Source: Nitratireductor pacificus pht-3B
Lineage (GTDB): Bacteria; Pseudomonadota; Alphaproteobacteria; Rhizobiales; Rhizobiaceae
NCBI RefSeq assembly: GCF_000300335.1
Contig: NZ_AMRM01000004.1
Location: forward strand, 62,001 to 126,000
Length of the DNA: 64,000 nucleotides
Direction: 5' to 3'
Each line of letters begins with the position of its first letter. Within the stretch, counting starts at the first letter, position 1. Positions 25,436-34,420 of the stretch are shown here, in pieces. Position numbers and translations under genes: made by a program. The notes beneath the pieces are model-generated. The model saw only the letters and a list, made by a program, of their open reading frames with translations. It did no database searches and was not told where the DNA came from.

Positions 25436-26152
25436 TCAGGAGATCGCCAGCTTCTGCAGTTCCACCAAGCGCGTGATGCCCTTGCGCGCCAGTCCCATCA
25501 GGGCGGCGAATTCCTCTTCCGAGAACGGCTCGCTCTCCGCCGTGCCCTGGATCTCGACGATGCCGCCCTTGCCGGTCATCACGAAATTCGCGTCGGTCTC
25601 CGCCGCCGAGTCCTCCACATAGTCCAGGTCGAGTACCGGGGTGCCGCCGCTGATGCCGCAGGAGATGGCCGCCACATGGTCTTTCAGCACCTTGTCGCGG
25701 CTGATCATCTGCCGCGCTTCCATCCACGACAGACAGTCGCTGAGGGCGATGAAGCCGCCGGTAATGGCCGCCGTGCGGGTGCCGCCATCGGCCTGGATCA
25801 CGTCGCAGTCGACGGTGATCTGCCGTTCGCCCAGCGCCTGCAGGTCGATCACCGCGCGCAGCGAGCGGCCGATCAGGCGCTGGATTTCCAGCGTGCGGCC
25901 GCCCTGCTTGCCGGAGGAGGCCTCGCGGCGCATGCGGTCGCCGGTCGAGCGCGGCAGCATGCCGTATTCCGCCGTCACCCAGCCCTTGCCGGAATTGCGC
26001 AGCCATGGCGGAACGCGTTCCTCGAGGCTCGCCGTGCACAGCACATGCGTGTCGCCGAAGCGCACCAGGCAGGAACCTTCCGCATGCTTGGAAATGCCCC
26101 GCTCGAAGCTGACGGCGCGCATTTCGTCCGGTTCCCGTTTCGATGGTCGCAT
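25436..26152 (-). CDS. rph: Ribonuclease PH
   Basis: 238 residues from the ATG at 26152 behind GGAGAGA. RNase PH hallmarks are [29 protein letters not shown], the [32 protein letters not shown] segment with the phosphate-site arginines, and [18 protein letters not shown]. It trims tRNA 3' ends by phosphorolysis. It is divergent from hrcA, an arrangement common in Rhizobiales. Confidence 0.96.
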   Translation of the reverse strand: MRPSKREPDEMRAVSFERGISKHAEGSCLVRFGDTHVLCTASLEERVPPWLRNSGKGWVTAEYGMLPRSTGDRMRREASSGKQGGRTLEIQRLIGRSLRAVIDLQALGERQITVDCDVIQADGGTRTAAITGGFIALSDCLSWMEARQMISRDKVLKDHVAAISCGISGGTPVLDLDYVEDSAAETDANFVMTGKGGIVEIQGTAESEPFSEEEFAALMGLARKGITRLVELQKLAIS

Positions 26153-26253
26153 GGGCTGGTTCTCTCCGATGTCGCTTGATGGTTGGCGGCTTGTAGCTTT
26201 CGCACACCCCGAAAGCAAAGAAAAACAGCGTGTGCGCAACGGTTCCGGAAGAG

Positions 26254-26281
26254 TTGTGTTCCCCCGCACGCCGCTTATATT
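26254..26281 (+). promoter_or_regulatory. Candidate sigma-70-type promoter for hrcA
   Basis: TTGTGT at 26254-26259 and TATATT at 26276-26281, with a 16-bp spacer, 18 bases before the hrcA start. No CIRCE inverted repeat (TTAGCACTC/GAGTGCTAA) is visible in the rph-hrcA gap, so hrcA here does not look autoregulated. Confidence 0.45.
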
Positions 26282-26299
26282 CCGGGGTAGAGGTATGCC

Positions 26300-27385
26300 A
26301 TGACGAAGCCCGTCTTCGACAAAGAGTTTCAGGAACAGGCCATGCGCTCGCTGGACGCCCGCTCCCGCGAGATCTTCCGGTTCATCGTTGAATCCTACCT
26401 GCGCGACGGCGAGCCGCTCGGCTCGCGCAACCTCTCCCGCATCCTGCCGACCCAGCTTTCACCGGCGACGATCCGCAACGTCATGAGCGACCTGGAGCAT
26501 CTCGGCCTCATCTACGCGCCGCACATCTCGGCCGGCCGCCTGCCGACCCAGCAGGGGCTGCGCTTCTTCGTCGACGCCTTCATGGAGATCGGCGATCTCT
26601 CCGACGACGAGCGGCGCATGATCGACACCCAAGTCAAGGCGTCGAGCAGCGGCCAGTCGCTCGACCACATGCTGACGGAAGCGAGCCAGCTTCTCTCCGG
26701 CCTGTCGCGCGGCGCCGGCGTCGTGCTGGCCGCCAAGTCCGAGGCAGCGCTGAAGCATATCGAGTTCGTCCAGCTCGAGCCACGCAAGGGGCTAGCCGTT
26801 CTCGTTTCGCAGAATGGCGATGTGGAGAACCGCGTCGTCGACCTTCCTGCCGGCGTGACGGTCTCGCAACTGCACGAGGCGTCGAACTTCCTCAACGCGC
26901 ATATCCGCGGCCGCACGCTGACCGAGGCGCGCTCCGAGATCGCCCGGCTGCGCGAGGAGACGCGCGCCGCGCTCGACACGCTGTCGGAGGAACTGGTCGA
27001 GAAGGGGCTGGCCGTCTGGGCCGGTGCCGAGAGCGGCCAACCCGCCCGCCTGATCGTTCGCGGCCGGGCCAATCTCCTCGAGAACCTGACCGCCGAGGCC
27101 GACCTGGAGCTGCTGCGCCGCCTGTTCGAGGATCTGGAGACCAAGGAAGGCCTGATCCAGCTTCTCGACGTGGCCGAGGAAGGGCCGGGCGTGCGCATCT
27201 TCATCGGTTCCGAGAACCGGCTGTTCTCGCTGTCCGGCTCGTCGCTGGTGGTGGCACCCTACCGCGATCAGGAATCGCGCGTCATCGGCGCGCTCGGCGT
27301 CATCGGTCCGACGCGGCTCAACTATGCGCGCATTGTGCCGATGGTCGACTACACCGCCCAGATCGTCGGCCGACTGCTCAGATAG
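26300..27385 (+). CDS. hrcA: Heat-inducible transcription repressor HrcA
   Basis: 361 residues from the ATG at 26300. It has a winged-helix N-terminus ([54 protein letters not shown]), then the dimerisation and GAF-like domain ending in [33 protein letters not shown]. It represses groESL-type genes through CIRCE with the help of GroEL. It is followed by a small ABM-domain gene and then grpE. Confidence 0.95.
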   Translation: MTKPVFDKEFQEQAMRSLDARSREIFRFIVESYLRDGEPLGSRNLSRILPTQLSPATIRNVMSDLEHLGLIYAPHISAGRLPTQQGLRFFVDAFMEIGDLSDDERRMIDTQVKASSSGQSLDHMLTEASQLLSGLSRGAGVVLAAKSEAALKHIEFVQLEPRKGLAVLVSQNGDVENRVVDLPAGVTVSQLHEASNFLNAHIRGRTLTEARSEIARLREETRAALDTLSEELVEKGLAVWAGAESGQPARLIVRGRANLLENLTAEADLELLRRLFEDLETKEGLIQLLDVAEEGPGVRIFIGSENRLFSLSGSSLVVAPYRDQESRVIGALGVIGPTRLNYARIVPMVDYTAQIVGRLLR

Positions 27386-27410
27386 AGGACCGTTTCATAG
27401 TGGAGGAACC

Positions 27411-27707
27411 ATGTTTGGCCTAATCGGCAAGATGCGCGCCCAGCCGGGCAAACGCGATGCGCTGCTCGACATCCTCGCGCAGGGCACGGAGGCGATGCCC
27501 GGCTGCCTCAGCTACATCATCGCCCGCGATCCGGAGGATGCCGACGCGATCTGGATCACCGAGGTCTGGGACCGCGAGGAAAGCCACCGGGCATCGCTGT
27601 CGCTTCCCGCCGTGCAGGCCGCCATCGCCGAGGCGCGGCCGCTGATCGCCGGTTTCGATTCCAGCACGCGCACCGAGCCGGTGGGCGGTGTCGGCCTCGC
27701 CTCTTGA
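27411..27707 (+). CDS. Antibiotic biosynthesis monooxygenase (ABM) domain protein
   Basis: 98 residues. The ATG at 27411 has GGAGGA close upstream. It is a ferredoxin-like ABM fold: MFGLIGKMRAQPGKRDALLDILAQGTEAMPGCLSYIIARDPEDADAIWITEVWDREESHRASL. These small dimeric proteins act as quinol or heme-type monooxygenases, and many have no known role. It sits between hrcA and grpE on the same strand, 25 bases after hrcA, an unusual insertion into a stress operon. Confidence 0.87.
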   Translation: MFGLIGKMRAQPGKRDALLDILAQGTEAMPGCLSYIIARDPEDADAIWITEVWDREESHRASLSLPAVQAAIAEARPLIAGFDSSTRTEPVGGVGLAS

Positions 27708-27775
27708 TTTTGCGGCCCCGAAGCTCGATATCGGGCGCAAACATCGAACAATCGTGAAATCACAGACGGACCGCA

Positions 27776-28429
27776 ATGACCAATCATGCCAAGGACAACG
27801 ACGCGCCCCTGAATGAGCCGACCGAGGAGCAGGACATCGTGATGCCCGCAGCCGGTGACGGCGAGGCCGTTTCGGAAGAAGACGTCCTCCTGCGGCTGGC
27901 GAAGGAAAACGAGGAACTGAAGGACCGCGCCCTGCGCATCGCCGCCGAGATGGAGAACCTGCGCAAACGCACCGCTCGCGATGTGGTCGAGGCGCGCAGC
28001 TATTCGATCGCCGGCTTCGCGCGCGACATGCTGACCGTCTCGGATAATCTGCGCCGCGCGCTGGACGCCGTGCCGTCCGATGCGCAGGCGAGCGGCGATG
28101 CGGGCCTCGTCGCGCTGGTTGAGGGTGTCGAGATGACGGAGCGCTCGATGCTGTCGACGCTCGAGCGTCACGGCGTCAAGCAGATCGACCCGCAGGGCGA
28201 GCGCTTCGATCCGCATTTCCACCAGGCCATGTTCGAGGTGCCGGACCCGAGCGTGCCCGAGAGCACCGTCGTTCAGGTGGTACAGCGCGGCTACGTCATC
28301 GGCGAGCGCGTCCTGCGCCCGGCCATGGTCGGTGTCGCCAAGGGCGGCCCGAAGATGGCGGCCGTGAAGAACGGCGAGGCCACCGCAGAGCCCGGTCCGC
28401 CCAACCCGCAGGCCGAACGCGACGCCTGA
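27776..28429 (+). CDS. grpE: Nucleotide exchange factor GrpE
   Basis: 217 residues. An acidic N-terminus leads into a long coiled coil ([36 protein letters not shown]), then a C-terminal beta domain with [53 protein letters not shown]. It releases ADP from DnaK. It lies in the hrcA-ABM-grpE run; dnaK itself is not in the window. Confidence 0.96.
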   Translation: MTNHAKDNDAPLNEPTEEQDIVMPAAGDGEAVSEEDVLLRLAKENEELKDRALRIAAEMENLRKRTARDVVEARSYSIAGFARDMLTVSDNLRRALDAVPSDAQASGDAGLVALVEGVEMTERSMLSTLERHGVKQIDPQGERFDPHFHQAMFEVPDPSVPESTVVQVVQRGYVIGERVLRPAMVGVAKGGPKMAAVKNGEATAEPGPPNPQAERDA

Positions 28430-28507
28430 CCATCGATGCGGGGCGCGCAATGCGGCCCCGCTTCCCATACCGGCACCCTTCGGCTATCCAGAATGCCGGA
28501 GGACCCG

Positions 28508-29137
28508 ATGAACCCGATCCAGCTTCTCGACTATGCCGGCGTGGCCGTGTTCGCGGCGACGGGTGCGCTCGCCGCCTCGCGCAAGGAACTCGATATCATC
28601 GGCTTCATCTTCTTGGCCGGCATCACCGGCATGGGCGGCGGCACGCTGCGCGACCTGGTGCTGGATGCACCCGTCTTCTGGATCTGGAACCCCACCTACA
28701 TCATCGTCTGCGCGGCGGTGGCGATCATCGTCTATTTCGCCGCACCGCTGGTGGAATACCGCTACCGGCTGCTCCTGTGGCTCGATGCTGCCGGGCTTTC
28801 GGCCTATTCGGTGCTGGGAGCGGCAAAGGGGCTTGCCGCCACCGGCTCCGCGACCATCGCGCTGGTGACGGGCATGCTGACGGCGACGTTCGGCGGCGTG
28901 CTGCGCGATGTCCTGACCGGCGAACCCTCGGTGCTGTTGCGTCCGGAAGTCTATGTGACGGCGGCGCTGGTCGGCGCCGGGGTCTTCACCGTCGCCGACA
29001 TTTCCGGCCTTGATGGGACGCTGGCCGCGCTGATCTCCATTGCGGCCGCGTTCCTTGTGCGTGGCGGGGCGCTGAAGTTCGGCTGGACCTTCCCGCGCTA
29101 CAGATCGCGACCGGGACGTCCGCCGGAAGAATTATAG
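28508..29137 (+). CDS. TRIC-family cation channel (YicG/UPF0126 type) membrane protein
   Basis: 209 residues. The ATG at 28508 follows GGAGGA. About seven membrane segments are arranged as two repeats, each with the glycine-rich GGGTLRDL (about residue 44) or FGGVLRDVL (about residue 128) motif typical of prokaryotic TRIC channels (formerly UPF0126). It probably conducts K+ or Na+ as a homotrimer in the inner membrane; physiological role unknown. Its last 6 bases overlap the end of the convergent adenosine kinase gene. Confidence 0.9.
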   Translation: MNPIQLLDYAGVAVFAATGALAASRKELDIIGFIFLAGITGMGGGTLRDLVLDAPVFWIWNPTYIIVCAAVAIIVYFAAPLVEYRYRLLLWLDAAGLSAYSVLGAAKGLAATGSATIALVTGMLTATFGGVLRDVLTGEPSVLLRPEVYVTAALVGAGVFTVADISGLDGTLAALISIAAAFLVRGGALKFGWTFPRYRSRPGRPPEEL

Positions 29138-30124
29138 CAGGCCCGCCTGCTCGGCTTCGTAGCGCAGGTTCTTCTGCGGGCGAGGGCCGATCTGCTGGAT
29201 GACGAGACCGGCGGCAAGGGAGCCGAGCCGTCCGCAATCGGCAAGGCTGCGCCCGCTGGTGTAGCCATAGAGGAACCCTGCCGCATAGAGATCGCCCGCG
29301 CCGGTCGTATCGACCACCTCGTCGATCGTGATCGCGTCCACCGGGACGGTTTCCTCGCCCCTGACGACGATGGAGCCGCGCTCCGAGCGGGTCACGGCGG
29401 CCAGGCGGCAATCCTTCCGGATGGCGTCAAGCGCGCTCTCGAACGAGGATGTCTGGTAGAGCGACAGCAGTTCGTGTTCGTTGGCGAAGACGATGTTGAC
29501 GCGGCCCGAGCGCAGCAGTTCGAGGAACTCGTCGCGGTAGCGGTCGACGCAGAACGGGTCGGAGAGCGACATCGCCACTTCGCGCCCTGCGGCGTGCGCG
29601 GCATCCGCCGTCATGCGGATAGCCTCCTTGGCGCGCGGCGGATCCCACAGATAGCCCTCGAAATAGGAGACCTTGGCCCCTTTGGCCTTCTCCTCCTCGA
29701 CGTCCTCCGGCCCCAGCTCGACGCAAGCGCCGAGATAGGTGTTCATCGAACGCTCGCCGTCCGGCGTGACGAAGATCATCGACCGTGCCGTGGGCGGATT
29801 GCCGTCGAGCGGCCGGGTGTCGAAGGCGACGCCTTGTGCCCGGATGTCGTGCGTGAAGATGCCGCCGAGCGTGTCATTGCTGACCTTGCCGAAATAGGCG
29901 GCCCTGCCGCCGAAGCTGGCGATGCCCGCCGCCGTGTTACCGGCGCTGCCGCCGGAGGCCTCGATGGCCTGCCCCATGCGCTCGTAAAGCAGCGTGGCGC
30001 GGTCGACGTCGATCAGGTTCATCGCGCCGCGGATGATGTTGTTGTCCTCGAGGAACGCTTCGTCGCAGCGGGCGATGATGTCGACAATGGCGTTGCCGAT
30101 GCACAGCACGTCATATTCGCTCAA
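29132..30124 (-). CDS. Adenosine kinase (PfkB family)
   Basis: 330 residues. The start TTG at 30124 follows GGAG with 8-base spacing; a longer reading has no ribosome site. PfkB signatures are GGSAGNTAAGIASFGGRAAYFGKV (about 53-76) and DTTGAGDLYAAGFLYG with the catalytic Asp. The length and the LSEYDVLCIGNAIVDIIARCDEAFL start match alphaproteobacterial adenosine kinases, which phosphorylate adenosine to AMP. Fructokinase-like activity cannot be fully excluded. Confidence 0.88.
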   Translation of the reverse strand: MSEYDVLCIGNAIVDIIARCDEAFLEDNNIIRGAMNLIDVDRATLLYERMGQAIEASGGSAGNTAAGIASFGGRAAYFGKVSNDTLGGIFTHDIRAQGVAFDTRPLDGNPPTARSMIFVTPDGERSMNTYLGACVELGPEDVEEEKAKGAKVSYFEGYLWDPPRAKEAIRMTADAAHAAGREVAMSLSDPFCVDRYRDEFLELLRSGRVNIVFANEHELLSLYQTSSFESALDAIRKDCRLAAVTRSERGSIVVRGEETVPVDAITIDEVVDTTGAGDLYAAGFLYGYTSGRSLADCGRLGSLAAGLVIQQIGPRPQKNLRYEAEQAGLL

Positions 30125-30305
30125 GATCGGGTCTCCAGATATGCAGGGTCGGATGTTCGGGGAGGATTTTCGTTCGGTCTGGCGCGGTTTAGCGGTTTGG
30201 GCGGGATTTGCAAGCATTCAGCGTCGCAGCGCCGGGTTGCGCATGCCGCCGCTGCTTCCTATGTCGAGACGGCAACGATGCCGCAGATAAGGGCAGAACG
30301 ACCGC

Positions 30306-31022
30306 ATGATCCTTGACGCCGCCCGCGCGGCCATGAGCCGCCTCTTCTCGCGCGAGTTCCGCGCCGTCTTCTTCAAGACGCTGGGCCTGACCCTGCTGGT
30401 GCTGGCCGGCGTCTGGTTCGGCTTCAAGGAAGTGTTCGAATATTTCGCCCTGCCATGGCTCGACGCGTTCTTCCCGGATCTCCCGTCCTGGGTGGGCTGG
30501 CTGAGCTTCGTGGCGGCCATCGCCGCCGGCCTCGGCCTCGCCGTCGGCCTTGCCCTGCTGATCGGCCCAGTGACCGCCGTCATCGCCGGCCTTTTCCTCG
30601 ACGACGTGGCGGCGGTGGTCGAGAAGGAGGATTATCCGGACGATCCGCCCGGCAAGCCCTTGCCCCTGCTTCCGGCCATCGCCATGTCGCTGAAATTCTT
30701 CGGGGTGGTCATTCTGGGCAACATCGTCGCGCTTTTCCTGTTGCTGGTACCGGGCGTCAACATCCTCGCCTTCTTTCTGGTCAACGGCTATCTGCTCGGC
30801 CGCGAGTTCTTCGAGTTCGCGGCCATGCGCTTCCGCCCGGAGATGGAGGCCAAGGCGCTGCGCCGGCGCCATGCCGGCACGATCTTCCTGGCGGGGCTGG
30901 TGATCGCCGGTTTCTTGGCCGTGCCGCTGCTCAACCTGCTGACGCCGCTGTTCGCGGCGGCGATGATGGTGCATCTGCACAAGATGATTTCGCAGAAGGA
31001 CGGGGAAACGGCGCCGCGCTGA
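30306..31022 (+). CDS. EI24/CysZ-like membrane protein
   Basis: 238 residues with several long hydrophobic segments (TLGLTLLVLAGVWFGF, WLSFVAAIAAGLGLAVGLALLIGPVTAVIAGLFLDDVAAVVE, SLKFFGVVILGNIVALFLLLVPGVNILAFFLVNGYLLGREFFE). The last is the most conserved part of the EI24/CysZ family. CysZ imports sulfate in enterics. There are no sulfate-assimilation genes nearby, so the function here stays open. It is convergent with nth, with a 24-bp gap. Confidence 0.87.
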   Translation: MILDAARAAMSRLFSREFRAVFFKTLGLTLLVLAGVWFGFKEVFEYFALPWLDAFFPDLPSWVGWLSFVAAIAAGLGLAVGLALLIGPVTAVIAGLFLDDVAAVVEKEDYPDDPPGKPLPLLPAIAMSLKFFGVVILGNIVALFLLLVPGVNILAFFLVNGYLLGREFFEFAAMRFRPEMEAKALRRRHAGTIFLAGLVIAGFLAVPLLNLLTPLFAAAMMVHLHKMISQKDGETAPR

Positions 31023-31046
31023 CCCTGGGCAAACAAGGCGCCGCCG

Positions 31047-31793
31047 CTACTGTGCGGCCTCGACAATCTCGACCAGCGGCGCGGGCATCTCGCTGGTCTT
31101 CTCCGCCGACTTGCAGATATCGGCGATGACGCAGGCCGGGCAGTCCGGCTTGCGCGCCTTGCAGACATAGCGGCCGTGCAGGATCAGCCAGTGATGCGCA
31201 TGGCGCATGAACTCCGGCGGGATGATGTGGACGAGCGTGTCCTCCACCTGCTCCGGCGTCTTGCCCGGCGCCAGTCCCAGCCGGTTGCCGATGCGCAGAA
31301 TATGCGTGTCCACCGCCATGGTCGGCTGGCCGAAGGCCATGTTGAGCACCACATTGGCCGTCTTGCGGCCGACGCCCGGCAGGGTCACCAGCGCCTCGCG
31401 GTTGCCGGGCACCTCCGATCCGTGATCGTGGATCAGCGCCTCGCTGAGTGCGATGACGTTCTTCGCCTTGTTGCGCCACAGGCCGATGGTGCGGATGTGG
31501 TTGCCCACCTCCGCCTCGCCGAGCGCCAGCATCTTCTCCGGCGTGTCGGCAATCTTGAACAGGGCGCGCGTCGCCTTGTTGACGCCGGCATCGGTCGCCT
31601 GCGCCGAAAGCACCACGGCGACGAGCAGCGTGAAGGCGTTGACATGTTCCAGCTCGCCGCGCGGTTCCGGCCGCTGCACCGAAAAACGGCGGAAGATCTC
31701 GTGAATTTCCTCCGGCGTATAGGCCGTTTTCCACTTGGCCGGACGGGCCGGCCTGCGGCGTGGCGCGGCGATTTTGCTCTTGGGCTTTTCCAT
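31047..31793 (-). CDS. nth: Endonuclease III
   Basis: 248 residues from the ATG at 31793. The helix-hairpin-helix LPGVGRKTANVV contains catalytic Lys144, and VDTHILR contains catalytic Asp162. The [4Fe-4S] ligands are Cys211, Cys218, Cys221 and Cys227, in the exact C-x6-C-x2-C-x5-C spacing. The N-terminus has a basic, Pro/Arg-rich extension of about 20 residues. It removes oxidised pyrimidines from DNA (base excision repair). It is divergent from the DUF2244 gene with only 21 bp between the starts. Confidence 0.96.
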   Translation of the reverse strand: MEKPKSKIAAPRRRPARPAKWKTAYTPEEIHEIFRRFSVQRPEPRGELEHVNAFTLLVAVVLSAQATDAGVNKATRALFKIADTPEKMLALGEAEVGNHIRTIGLWRNKAKNVIALSEALIHDHGSEVPGNREALVTLPGVGRKTANVVLNMAFGQPTMAVDTHILRIGNRLGLAPGKTPEQVEDTLVHIIPPEFMRHAHHWLILHGRYVCKARKPDCPACVIADICKSAEKTSEMPAPLVEIVEAAQ

Positions 31794-31807
31794 GCGTCTT
31801 CTATAAT
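31780..31807 (+). promoter_or_regulatory. Sigma-70-type promoter for DUF2244, predicting a leaderless mRNA
   Basis: TTGGGC at 31780-31785, a 16-bp spacer and a perfect TATAAT at 31802-31807. The start codon at 31815 is 7 bases after the -10, so the expected transcription start falls at or next to the ATG. The -35 lies inside the first codons of the divergent nth gene. No ribosome site precedes the ATG. Confidence 0.65.
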
Positions 31808-31814
31808 CGTCTTC

Positions 31815-32315
31815 ATGGCCGAAACAAACACGATCGCGCCCGACTTTGGCGATGCGCCCCTGTTCCAGGCGCTGCTCAAGCCCTATCGCTCGCTGAGCGG
31901 ACGGGGGTTCGCGCTGCTCATGGGTGTCCTGCTGCTGGTCTGGCTGACGCTCGGCGCGGTGTTCCTCAGGATGGGCGCATGGCCGGTGTTCTGCTTCTTC
32001 GGCCTCGACGTGCTGGCGATCTACATCGCGTTCCGGCTGAACTACCGCGCCGCGCGGGTCCGGGAGGAGGTGCGCCTGTCGCGCACCAGCCTCGACATCT
32101 GCAAGGTGCCGGCCTCCGGCCGCGCCGAAGAGCACAGTTTCAACCCGTTCTGGACGCGTTTCCGTGTCAGCCGCCACGATGAGATCGGCATTACCGGCAT
32201 GGCGGTGGAAATGCGCGACCGCAGCGTATCGCTCGGCAGCTTCCTCAACCCCGATGACCGGGAGCGTTTCGCGACGGCTTTCGGCCGTGCGCTGGCGACC
32301 GCGAAAGGACGCTGA
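31815..32315 (+). CDS. DUF2244 membrane protein
   Basis: 166 residues from the ATG at 31815, with no Shine-Dalgarno; a perfect TATAAT 7 bases upstream suggests a leaderless message. It has two close membrane segments (residues about 32-50 and 54-72: FALLMGVLLLVWLTLGAVFL and AWPVFCFFGLDVLAIYIAF) and then a soluble domain with the family motif NPFWTRFRVSR. DUF2244 is widespread in Alphaproteobacteria and has no established function. It is divergent from nth, an association common in the group. Confidence 0.88.
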   Translation: MAETNTIAPDFGDAPLFQALLKPYRSLSGRGFALLMGVLLLVWLTLGAVFLRMGAWPVFCFFGLDVLAIYIAFRLNYRAARVREEVRLSRTSLDICKVPASGRAEEHSFNPFWTRFRVSRHDEIGITGMAVEMRDRSVSLGSFLNPDDRERFATAFGRALATAKGR

Positions 32316-32423
32316 ACTCGGCAGGAATCGGGTGGTTTGGCGCCGCCGGGCGGGGCATGTTCATGCCAAGAATGAACGGAATGCGCGCCGCTCCTAAGGG
32401 AAGAGGCGCCAGGAGCGAGAACC

Positions 32424-33308
32424 ATGAACATGCAGACAGCCCGGATGCTGCGCGACGTCACGCCGGAGGGCGGCGACTACGAGATCGTTCGTCGCGTGAT
32501 CGAGAAGATCAGCCTCGACTATCGCGACCAGCCTTCGCTGGAGGAGATAGCCGCCGAAGTGGGTGACACGCCGACCGGCCTGCAGAAGCTCTTCACGCGC
32601 TGGGCCGGCCTGTCGCCGAAGGCGTTCCTGCAGGCGGTGACGCTCGACCATGCGCGCCGGCTGCTCGATTCCGGCCTGCCCCTGCTCGACACCGCCTTCG
32701 AGCTTGGCATGTCCGGTCCCGGCCGCCTGCACGACCTTTTCGTCACCCACGAGGCGATCTCGCCCGGTGAGTACAAGGCGCGGGGCGCCGGTCTCGTCAT
32801 TCGCCACGGCATCCACATCTCGCCTTTCGGAATGGCGCTGGTGATGGTCACCGATCGCGGCCTTGCGGGGCTCGCCTTCTGCGATCCCGGCGGCGAACGG
32901 GCCGCCTTCGAGGACATGGCCTCGCGCTGGCCGAATGCTGAGTTCATCGAGGATATCGGCGCGACCGCGCCCTATGCCGCGCGGGTGTTTGACCCGAGCC
33001 GCTGGCGCTCCGAGGAGCCGCTGCGCGTGGTGCTGATCGGCACGGATTTCCAGGTCCGCGTCTGGGACGCGCTCTTGAAAATTCCCATGGGCAAGGCCTG
33101 CGCCTATTCCGACATCGCCGCCGACATAGGCAACCCGACCGCATCGCGCGCCGTGGGCGCCGCCGTGGGCGCCAACCCGGTTTCCTTCGTCGTGCCCTGC
33201 CATCGCGCGGTCGGCAAGTCCGGGGCGCTCACCGGCTATCACTGGGGCCTGACGCGCAAGCGCGCCATCCTCGGTTGGGAGGCCGGCCAGCTCTCGCAGG
33301 CCGTTTGA
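32424..33308 (+). CDS. Ada-like protein: AraC domain plus O6-methylguanine-DNA methyltransferase
   Basis: 294 residues, ATG at 32424 behind AGGAG. The N-terminal part (about 20-118) is an AraC-type double helix-turn-helix (LEEIAAEVGDTPTGLQKLFTRWAGLSPKAFLQAVTLDHARRLL). The C-terminal part is the methyltransferase, with acceptor Cys259 in the VVPCHR motif and GYHWGLTRKRAIL. It lacks the N-terminal cysteine-rich Ada domain that senses methylphosphotriesters, so it repairs O6-methylguanine but probably cannot act as the classical Ada switch. It is single, with no alkB or alkA nearby. Confidence 0.92.
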   Translation: MNMQTARMLRDVTPEGGDYEIVRRVIEKISLDYRDQPSLEEIAAEVGDTPTGLQKLFTRWAGLSPKAFLQAVTLDHARRLLDSGLPLLDTAFELGMSGPGRLHDLFVTHEAISPGEYKARGAGLVIRHGIHISPFGMALVMVTDRGLAGLAFCDPGGERAAFEDMASRWPNAEFIEDIGATAPYAARVFDPSRWRSEEPLRVVLIGTDFQVRVWDALLKIPMGKACAYSDIAADIGNPTASRAVGAAVGANPVSFVVPCHRAVGKSGALTGYHWGLTRKRAILGWEAGQLSQAV

Positions 33309-33367
33309 GGCTGGCGAAGCGCTGATCCAGCAGATAGTTTCCCACGCCAACAGCGTGGGAGACTGCC

Positions 33368-34264
33368 TTGATCGTCGTCGTCGGTTCCATCAATCTCGAT
33401 CTGATCGCCACCGTCGAACGCCTGCCGAGGCCCGGAGAGACCGTGCCCGGCGACAGTTTTGTCACCGCGCCGGGCGGCAAGGGCGCAAATCAGGCGCTGG
33501 CGGCCCGCCGCGCCGGCGCGCGGACCCGGATGGTCGGGGCGGCTGGAAACGATCCCTACGCAGACGAGGCGCTGGCCCTCCTGAAGGAGGACGGGGTCGA
33601 TCTTTCGGCGGTCCGCACGGCGCGGAGCGCCACCGGCACGGCGCATATCCTGGTCGAGCGGGCAGGGGAGAACGTCATCGCCGTCATTTCGGGCGCCAAT
33701 GCCGAAGTCCGGCCTGCCGACGTGGCGGACGCGGGTCTTGCCGGGGGCGATCATCTGCTTCTGCAGCTGGAGATTCCCATTGAGACCGTCGAGGCGGCGC
33801 TCGATGCGGCCGCCAAAGCGCGCGCCTTCTCGCTGCTCAACACCGCGCCCTACCGGCCCGACGCGGCCGCCCTTCTGGGAAGGGCGGACTATGTCATCGC
33901 CAACGAGACCGAGTTCGATCTCTATGCGGGGCTCCTGCAACTCGACGGCGCGGACCGGCGCGCGCGGATGCAGGACTTTGCCCGCAGAACGGGCCGGGTG
34001 ATGATCGTGACGCTCGGCCCGGACGGTGCCTGGGCGGCGACGCCGGACGGTTTCCTGACCGTTCCGACGATTCAGGTCACGCCGGTCGACACGGTCGGGG
34101 CCGGCGATACGTTCTGCGGCTATCTCGCCGCCGGCCTGGCCGAGGGGTTCGGGCTGGAAGAGGCCATGCGCCGCGCCGCGGCGGCCGGTGCGCTCGCCTG
34201 CCTGAAACCGGGCGCGCAGCCTGCCATTCCCCTGAAGGCGGAGGTCGATGCCGCCCTCGCGTGA
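33368..34264 (+). CDS. rbsK: Ribokinase-like PfkB carbohydrate kinase
   Basis: 298 residues. The start TTG at 33368 lies behind GGGAGA. Ribokinase signatures: MIVVVGSINLDLIATVERLPRPGETV, GGKGANQALAARRAG, and DTVGAGDTFCGYLAAGL with the catalytic Asp. It would phosphorylate ribose or a related sugar. With a nucleoside hydrolase 800 bp downstream on the other strand, a role in salvaging nucleoside-derived ribose is reasonable. A strong terminator-like palindrome begins 33 bases after its stop. Confidence 0.9.
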   Translation: MIVVVGSINLDLIATVERLPRPGETVPGDSFVTAPGGKGANQALAARRAGARTRMVGAAGNDPYADEALALLKEDGVDLSAVRTARSATGTAHILVERAGENVIAVISGANAEVRPADVADAGLAGGDHLLLQLEIPIETVEAALDAAAKARAFSLLNTAPYRPDAAALLGRADYVIANETEFDLYAGLLQLDGADRRARMQDFARRTGRVMIVTLGPDGAWAATPDGFLTVPTIQVTPVDTVGAGDTFCGYLAAGLAEGFGLEEAMRRAAAAGALACLKPGAQPAIPLKAEVDAALA

Positions 34265-34296
34265 GGGCTGGACGCGCCGGTGGCGGCGTGCATTCT

Positions 34297-34350
34297 AGAG
34301 CGTCCTTGTGCGTCCATTTGGACGCACAAGGACGCTCTACCTGTTTGTTT
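34297..34350 (+). terminator. Perfect 20-bp-arm hairpin with T tract after ribokinase gene
   Basis: Arms 34297-34316 and 34319-34338 (AGAGCGTCC.../...GGACGCTCT) pair perfectly over 20 bp with a 2-base loop. They are followed by ACCTGTTTGTTTTTT on the plus strand, as in a rho-independent terminator. The same palindrome is the distal half of repeat R1 copy B, so a dispersed repeat appears to serve as the terminator. Confidence 0.75.
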
Positions 34351-34396
34351 TTTCCGCATTTATGCGGACGTCACGTGATTCCACCTGACTGCAAAC
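34297..34396 (-). repeat. Dispersed palindromic repeat R1, copy B (reverse orientation)
   Basis: Read on the minus strand it has the same order as copies A and D: GCAGTCAGGTGG hairpin, CCGCATAAATGCGG hairpin, an A-rich spacer, then a long palindrome ending in TCTAGA. The distal palindrome is perfect here. It lies between the ribokinase and LysE genes. Confidence 0.85.
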
Positions 34397-34420
34397 ACTA
34401 TAAGCGTGGAGGAAATGCCG

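Noticed and set aside
26153-26299. A CIRCE element before hrcA
   Set aside because: No TTAGCACTC/GAGTGCTAA inverted repeat could be found in the gap.
31047-32177. Nth extended to 376 residues
   Set aside because: The extension is antisense to DUF2244. The ATG at 31793 gives a normal-length protein.
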